This document shows, piece after piece, positions 60,011 through 64,000 of a DNA stretch of 64,000 bases. The notes below the pieces were generated by a model that made no database searches, was not told the origin of the DNA, and saw only the letters and a program-made list of their open reading frames with translations. How positions within the stretch are numbered: position 1 is the stretch's first letter; each line of letters opens with the position of its first letter. The stretch covers positions 9,046,022 through 9,110,021 of the forward strand of contig NC_064045.1 of assembly GCF_932526225.1 (NCBI RefSeq), in the 5' to 3' direction. The translations under genes and the position numbers were made by a program. This DNA is from Nematostella vectensis (taxonomy: Eukaryota; Cnidaria; Anthozoa; Actiniaria; Edwardsiidae).

Positions 60011-63000
60011 ACATTGAGGTGCTCATTAAATCGCAGGCATGCACTGATGAATGTCTTGAACTAAAAAAGGAGAGCAAATACAATAAACAAGAATTCAACA
60101 AGAATTATTTGTGAGCACTGTGCTTTGATAGTTTAGCTTAATCAAAGACATGAATGATAACCCTAATACATCATTACATATACACACCTCTCCTAATGAA
60201 AACCCTAGTACATCATTACATATATATACATGTACACCCACCTCCTTGTACAGCTTTACAGCACATTCAGAGAACGGAAGAACCCTTGAGAACCCCTAGA
60301 AAAAAATAATATAATGTGACATAGAAATGAATTTCCTGGCTTCAGCTATTCTTGCCTGCGTGACACAGGCTTGCAGAAGCCCCCAGAAACAAGGTTAGGG
60401 TTAACACTAACCCTAACCCATAGAATCCCCCAGATTACTATGGGACTGAAAATGGTATATATAATGACTTCAAACTGAACCCTCCAAGATTATTATGTAA
60501 CTAATTAATTTGTCAAGACTTGAGTCTGAAAATGATACAGATATAAAAGACTTCAAACCAAACCCTCCAAGATTACTATGTAACTAGTCAATTTGAGTGT
60601 GGTATTATCAAGTGTTTTTTTTAAACATGATCATGAAATATTTTAGTCTTCCCTAACTAAAATATCCAATCTTAATAATAAGCAAATTTATATAGTGCTT
60701 TTCTTTTTAAGTTCTTATAACCTTACACTTATAGTAATATAGCCAAAAGAAAAAATAGGTAGGCAAGTTTGATTGAAATTTTGAATTTTCTACAGAGCTT
60801 TGAAAATTTTCTTGCCCGCATGAAAGGAGATTAAATCGAGGCATTAATTTCCTTTTTTGGCAGGAAAATCTTAACAAATAGGCCCTTAACGTATATGTAG
60901 CTACTGAACAAAAATTATTTACGGCAAGTGTATAATGCTTATCGTATATCTATAAATCATTTTTTTAGTATTATCGTACTATAAAAACTGTTGATAAACG
61001 GTATAAGACTGATAAGAATTTAAAAACATTAGAAAAGAAAAAGAAAAAAATTCTTCCAAGAGGGATTCGAACCCTTGACCTCTGTCTCACACCCTAGTCC
61101 AATGTGCTAACCACTTGGCCACACAGGTCACTACCAAAGGGTGAAGTACTAAAATTGTTTTTATTACTGCCTTGTATTGAACCCTACTTGCCCTTCGAAA
61201 AGTTTTGTCCAGCATGTCGAATTTGGGCATATCAAATTTGAATGTCAGCCCAGCGAAATCCAGAGAAAAGAGGCCTCTGCTAGCAGGATAATTTGAGCAA
61301 CTTTTTCATGTCATAAAACAAAAATACCCACCACAATTGAACATGTTACTGTTGTACAATATGTTTTGCACAATGAATCTAAAAAAAAGTGTCATTCTAT
61401 AAATTAGCAGGGCCACTTTTGTACAAAATAATAAGTAAGTTACTTTGAATATGCTTGACCCTACCACAATAAAGCTTTTGAAACTGTTGCAACTTGATTT
61501 CCCGTTTAAAGGAATCGGATCACGTATTGCAAACACTTTATAAATCAGTAACTTGACGTAAAGTTGAACAATCACATCTTATTGATTGTTTAACAAATCC
61601 CAAAACTGTTTGTTTATTTAGATATTTTCTTCTTTATAAGTGATTCTAAACTAGCGCATCATAATGACCAAAGCCCGAAGTATATCCTAACAAACCTCGC
61701 AAAAGCGGCCACTCATTGTGGTCAATTTTACACATTTTTTCTGCGTGATGACATAGTAGCTACTTGCACATGCGCAGTAGCTACAACAACACATTTTCCT
61801 TTAACCCGTTAAAATTCAGAGACGTCAATACCACAAAATATTGACGAAGAGTTTTGTATTGCTATGCCACCTACAAAGAAGCAAAAAAAAACCTAACAAT
61901 TCTGAAGGGTTATAAGGACTTTAAGGATCCAAAGCCCTTTTTCAATCTTGATGATATATTGATCCTCCTCTGAAATTGCACTCAAAGAAGATGCTGTCCA
62001 CCTCTTTTACTTATTAAAAACTTTGAAATTTTTATTAGAACTGTGTACCTTTTATTAGAAACTGTGTACTTTTTATTCGAAATTTTCTACTTTTTATTAA
62101 AAATGTTGCCTTTTTTATCAGAAACGTGAATTCTTTTATGAGAAATTGTGCACTTTTTATTAGAAACTGTATATTTTTTTAGAAACTTTGTACTTTTAAT
62201 TAGAAAATGGGCATTTTTTATTAGGAATTGTGCACTTTTTTTTAGAAACTATGTGCTTTTTATTAAAAACTGTGTACTTTTAATTAGAAACTGTGTATTT
62301 TTTATTAGAACTGTGTACCTTTTATTAGAAACTGTGTACTTTTTATTCGAAATTTTCTACTTTTTATTAAAAATGTTGCCTTTTTTATCAGAAACGTGAA
62401 TTCTTTTATGAGAAATTGTGCACTTTTTATTAGAAACTGTATATTTTTTTAGAAACTTTGTACTTTTAATTAGAAAATGGGCATTTTTTTATTAGGAATT
62501 GTGCACTTTTTATTAGAAACTATGTGCTTTTTATTAAAAACTGTGTACTTTTAATTAGAAACTGTGTATTTTTTATTAGAACTGTGTACCTTTTATTAGA
62601 AACTGTGTACTTTTTATTCGAAATTTTCTACTTTTTATTAAAAATGTTGCCTTTTTTTATCAGAAACGTGAATTCTTTTATGAGAAATTGTGCACTTTTT
62701 ATTAGAAACTGTGTACTTTTTTAGAAACTGTGTACTTTTTATTAGAAAATGGGCATTTTTTATTAGGAATTGTGCACTTTTTATTAGAAACTATGTGCTT
62801 TTTTTTAAAAACTGTGTACTTTTAATTAGAAACTGTGTATTTTTTTATTAGAAACTGTGTACTTTTTATTAGAAACTGTGTACTTTTAATTAGAAACTGT
62901 GTATTTTTTTATTAGAAACTGTGTACTTTTTATTAGAAACTGTGTACTTTTTATTAGAAATTGTGCACTTTCTATTAGAAACTGTGTACTTTTTTATTAG

Positions 63001-64000
63001 AAACTGTGTACTTTTTATAAGAAATTGTGCACTTTTTTTATCAGAAACTGTGTACTTTTTTATAAGAAACTATGTACTTTTTATTATAAACTGTGTACTT
63101 TTTACAGAGCTGCAACTCAATTATTTCAGAAAAGGGATCTTTCAGGTGTAAGAATTGCTGTTGACCACACCCAAAGTGCTATCCCTGAGGTAAAAATTGA
63201 TTTTGCCAATGATCCCCCCTGTTTCCATGGGAGTCCCCCCTGGTTCCTACATATTTACTGTACATATGCAGTTGGTCTACCTCTCTTAATTTCTCATCAG
63301 CGTGTGGAAAATCTGCAAGTATTCGATAGTACACATCTTTATCATCACAGTGGATGGGTGTATAATTGTCTTCTTCAAGAATCTTTCTGTAGATTTGACA
63401 AAGTAAAGCAAAACAGTTAATGCATATAAAAAAGGTCTCCACACGGCATGCTTAATCACAAATAACAATCATTATGTAAATCTGCATCTGTCAAGCTACC
63501 ATAGTTCAGGTCACTAATATTATGGTAAATTGCTTTTGCTAAAGAAAATGTAAAGCAAGATAAGTTTCTATCTATAAATTAAAGGGCAATTATGTTGACC
63601 AGTTTTCAAAATTCAGTTCACATGCTTGTCTTTATTTTCATTGTTATGTGTTATTATTTTGTCTAACAACAAGCAGCAATTGTTATTTTCATTGTTATTT
63701 GTTATTATTTTGTCTAACAACAAGCAGCAATGACACAAACTTCTCCAAACAAGGAAACACCTGAATTTTAAATATGGTATTTCCATTGTTCTATCCAAGT
63801 ACTTACTTGAAAACACTCTCCCAATCCTTGCTCAATGTCTCATTGTACTGATTTCTGAAAAAGAGACAAAATAGGAACAGCTACATCTAGTAACATAGAA
63901 AAACCCAGCTAACAGTGATTGCTTCAGCTAACACTGATTTTACCTCATTTCTAAGAGGACATCGTAGATGGGATTTACATTTAGACCATAACCCTGTTGA
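60008..64000 (-). CDS. EXOC6: exocyst subunit Sec15 (EXOC6), internal exons, partial
   Basis: Sec15 is the exocyst subunit that links Rab GTPases to vesicle tethering at the plasma membrane. Five consecutive in-phase exons are visible: 63944-64000 (cut by the window edge), 63807-63854, 63281-63386, 60242-60295 and 60008-60060. The product includes NPIYDVLLEM, NQYNETLSKDWESVF, KILEEDNYTPI, LADFPHADEKL, SRVLPFSECAVKLYKE and FKTFISACLRFNEHLNV, matching the Sec15 middle region (the EDNYxPI block is characteristic). The N-terminal half lies beyond the right edge. The exons expected next (IDDMLRKSTNLLL region and the C-terminal domain) were not found at lower coordinates. A weak in-phase candidate with a good donor lies near 59413-59463, but its sequence does not match the family. 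Confidence 0.82.
60152..60245 (-). repeat. tandem duplication including another EXOC6 donor
   Basis: Copies at about 60152-60193 and 60195-60245 share 'accctartacatcattacat', 'atacac' and a CACCTCYCC end. On the minus strand the real donor is GGAG|GTGGGTGTAC (exon edge 60242) and the distal copy reads GAGAG|GTGTGTATATG. The intron side of the splice site has been copied further into the intron. Confidence 0.65.
60392..60419. repeat. inverted telomere-like motif
   Basis: GGTTAGGGTTAACACTAACC followed by CTAACCC: two TTAGGG-type units facing two CCCTAA-type units around a short centre. It lies in an EXOC6 intron. It is a very short interstitial telomere-like sequence. Confidence 0.5.
60425..60605. 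repeat. two-copy repeat of about 95 bp
   Basis: 'ccctccaagattaytatgta', 'actgaaaatgrtayaka' and 'gacttcaaaccraaccctcc' recur around 60440-60500 and 60530-60600, in an EXOC6 intron. Confidence 0.55.
61052..61130 (-). tRNA. tRNA-like sequence, probably a SINE head or pseudogene
   Basis: On the minus strand TGGCCAAGTGG (A box) and GGTTCGAATCC (B box) lie at tRNA spacing with a plausible D arm (GTTAGCAC). The T arm and acceptor stem pair badly: the 5' GACCTGT does not match the 3' TTGGAAG. A T-run follows (AATTTTTTTC), as at pol III terminators. It is probably a tRNA-derived SINE head or tRNA pseudogene rather than a working tRNA; I cannot name an amino acid. Confidence 0.45.
61246..61288. mobile_element. 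solitary MULE-type terminus
   Basis: CAGCCCAGCGAAATCCAGAG and the following AAAAGAGGCCTCTGCTAGCAGG match the right terminus of the element at 36785-37580. No partner terminus or second target duplication was found nearby, so this is a broken element end, in an EXOC6 intron. Confidence 0.75.
62035..63107. repeat. 21-bp minisatellite with about 270-bp higher-order units
   Basis: The basic unit is 'aaactgtgtactttttatta' plus g. A distinctive block containing 'gaactgtgtaccttttatta' and 'cgaaattttctac' recurs at about 62037, 62306 and 62577, giving a higher-order period of about 270 bp for three rounds before simpler copies. It lies in the large EXOC6 intron. Because 21 is divisible by three, long Phe/Leu/Cys-rich frames appear; they are not genes. 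Confidence 0.9.
63620..63735. repeat. two-copy tandem repeat of about 54 bp
   Basis: 'ttattttcattgttat', 'gtgttattattttgtctaac' and 'aacaagcagcaat' occur twice in tandem, in the EXOC6 intron between exons 63807-63854 and 63281-63386. Confidence 0.85.

Noticed and set aside
61052-61130. Functional tRNA gene
   Set aside because: A and B boxes are present but acceptor and T stems do not pair well; kept only as tRNA-like.
62148-63151. Phe/Leu/Cys-rich 'membrane' frames in the EXOC6 intron
   Set aside because: They are translations of the 21-bp minisatellite.

Overview
This is nuclear DNA from an intron-rich, AT-rich animal. The gene structures (short exons, GT-AG introns, AATAAA signals) and the protein divergence suggest an anthozoan cnidarian, most likely a sea anemone such as Nematostella. 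That attribution is inferred from overall character, not from a search.

Layout. 1.7-4.6 kb: a tandemly duplicated intronless homeobox gene, first copy intact and second copy broken. 4.8-6.1 kb: a minisatellite and a chromodomain gene or fragment; a decayed copy of its promoter and start lies at 14.3-14.5 kb. 6.3-9.6 kb (minus): a complete 14-exon gene for a 664-residue protein whose catalytic and zinc-ligand residues match the RAG1 core in order and largely in spacing. 16.2-23.8 kb (plus): a four-exon Ras-family GTPase with two large minisatellites in intron 3. 26.5-27.0 kb: an unrecognised basic ORF. 29.2-44.0 kb (minus): the complete 20-exon gene for cytochrome bc1 core protein 2 (UQCRC2), with introns full of mobile elements (a young LTR retrotransposon, a MULE-like element with 9-bp target duplications, several MITEs). 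44.6-49.4 kb (plus): ZNF598, a ribosome-quality-control E3 ligase, divergent from UQCRC2 across a compact promoter. 50.2-51.3 kb: a secreted DUF2961/GH172-type protein. 53.2-54.2 kb (minus): a single-exon class A GPCR. 55.7-57.7 kb (plus): GFER/ALR sulfhydryl oxidase. 60.0-64.0 kb (minus): five internal exons of the exocyst subunit Sec15/EXOC6, running off the right edge.

The genes are not an operon. UQCRC2 (respiratory chain) and GFER (mitochondrial intermembrane-space disulfide relay) are both mitochondrial but unlinked in regulation as far as the sequence shows.

Two observations stand out. First, the RAG1-core-like gene keeps D-D-E plus C-x2-C and H-x4-H, is split by 13 introns and carries a SAP-like insert, so it looks like a host gene related to RAG1/Transib transposases. 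Second, tandem repeats in this window repeatedly span splice junctions: four 3' splice sites (one in the RAG1-like gene, two in UQCRC2, one in ZNF598, the last as 13 copies of 80 bp) and two 5' splice sites (EXOC6) sit inside local tandem duplications. In each case the exon-proximal copy is the one that keeps the reading frame.
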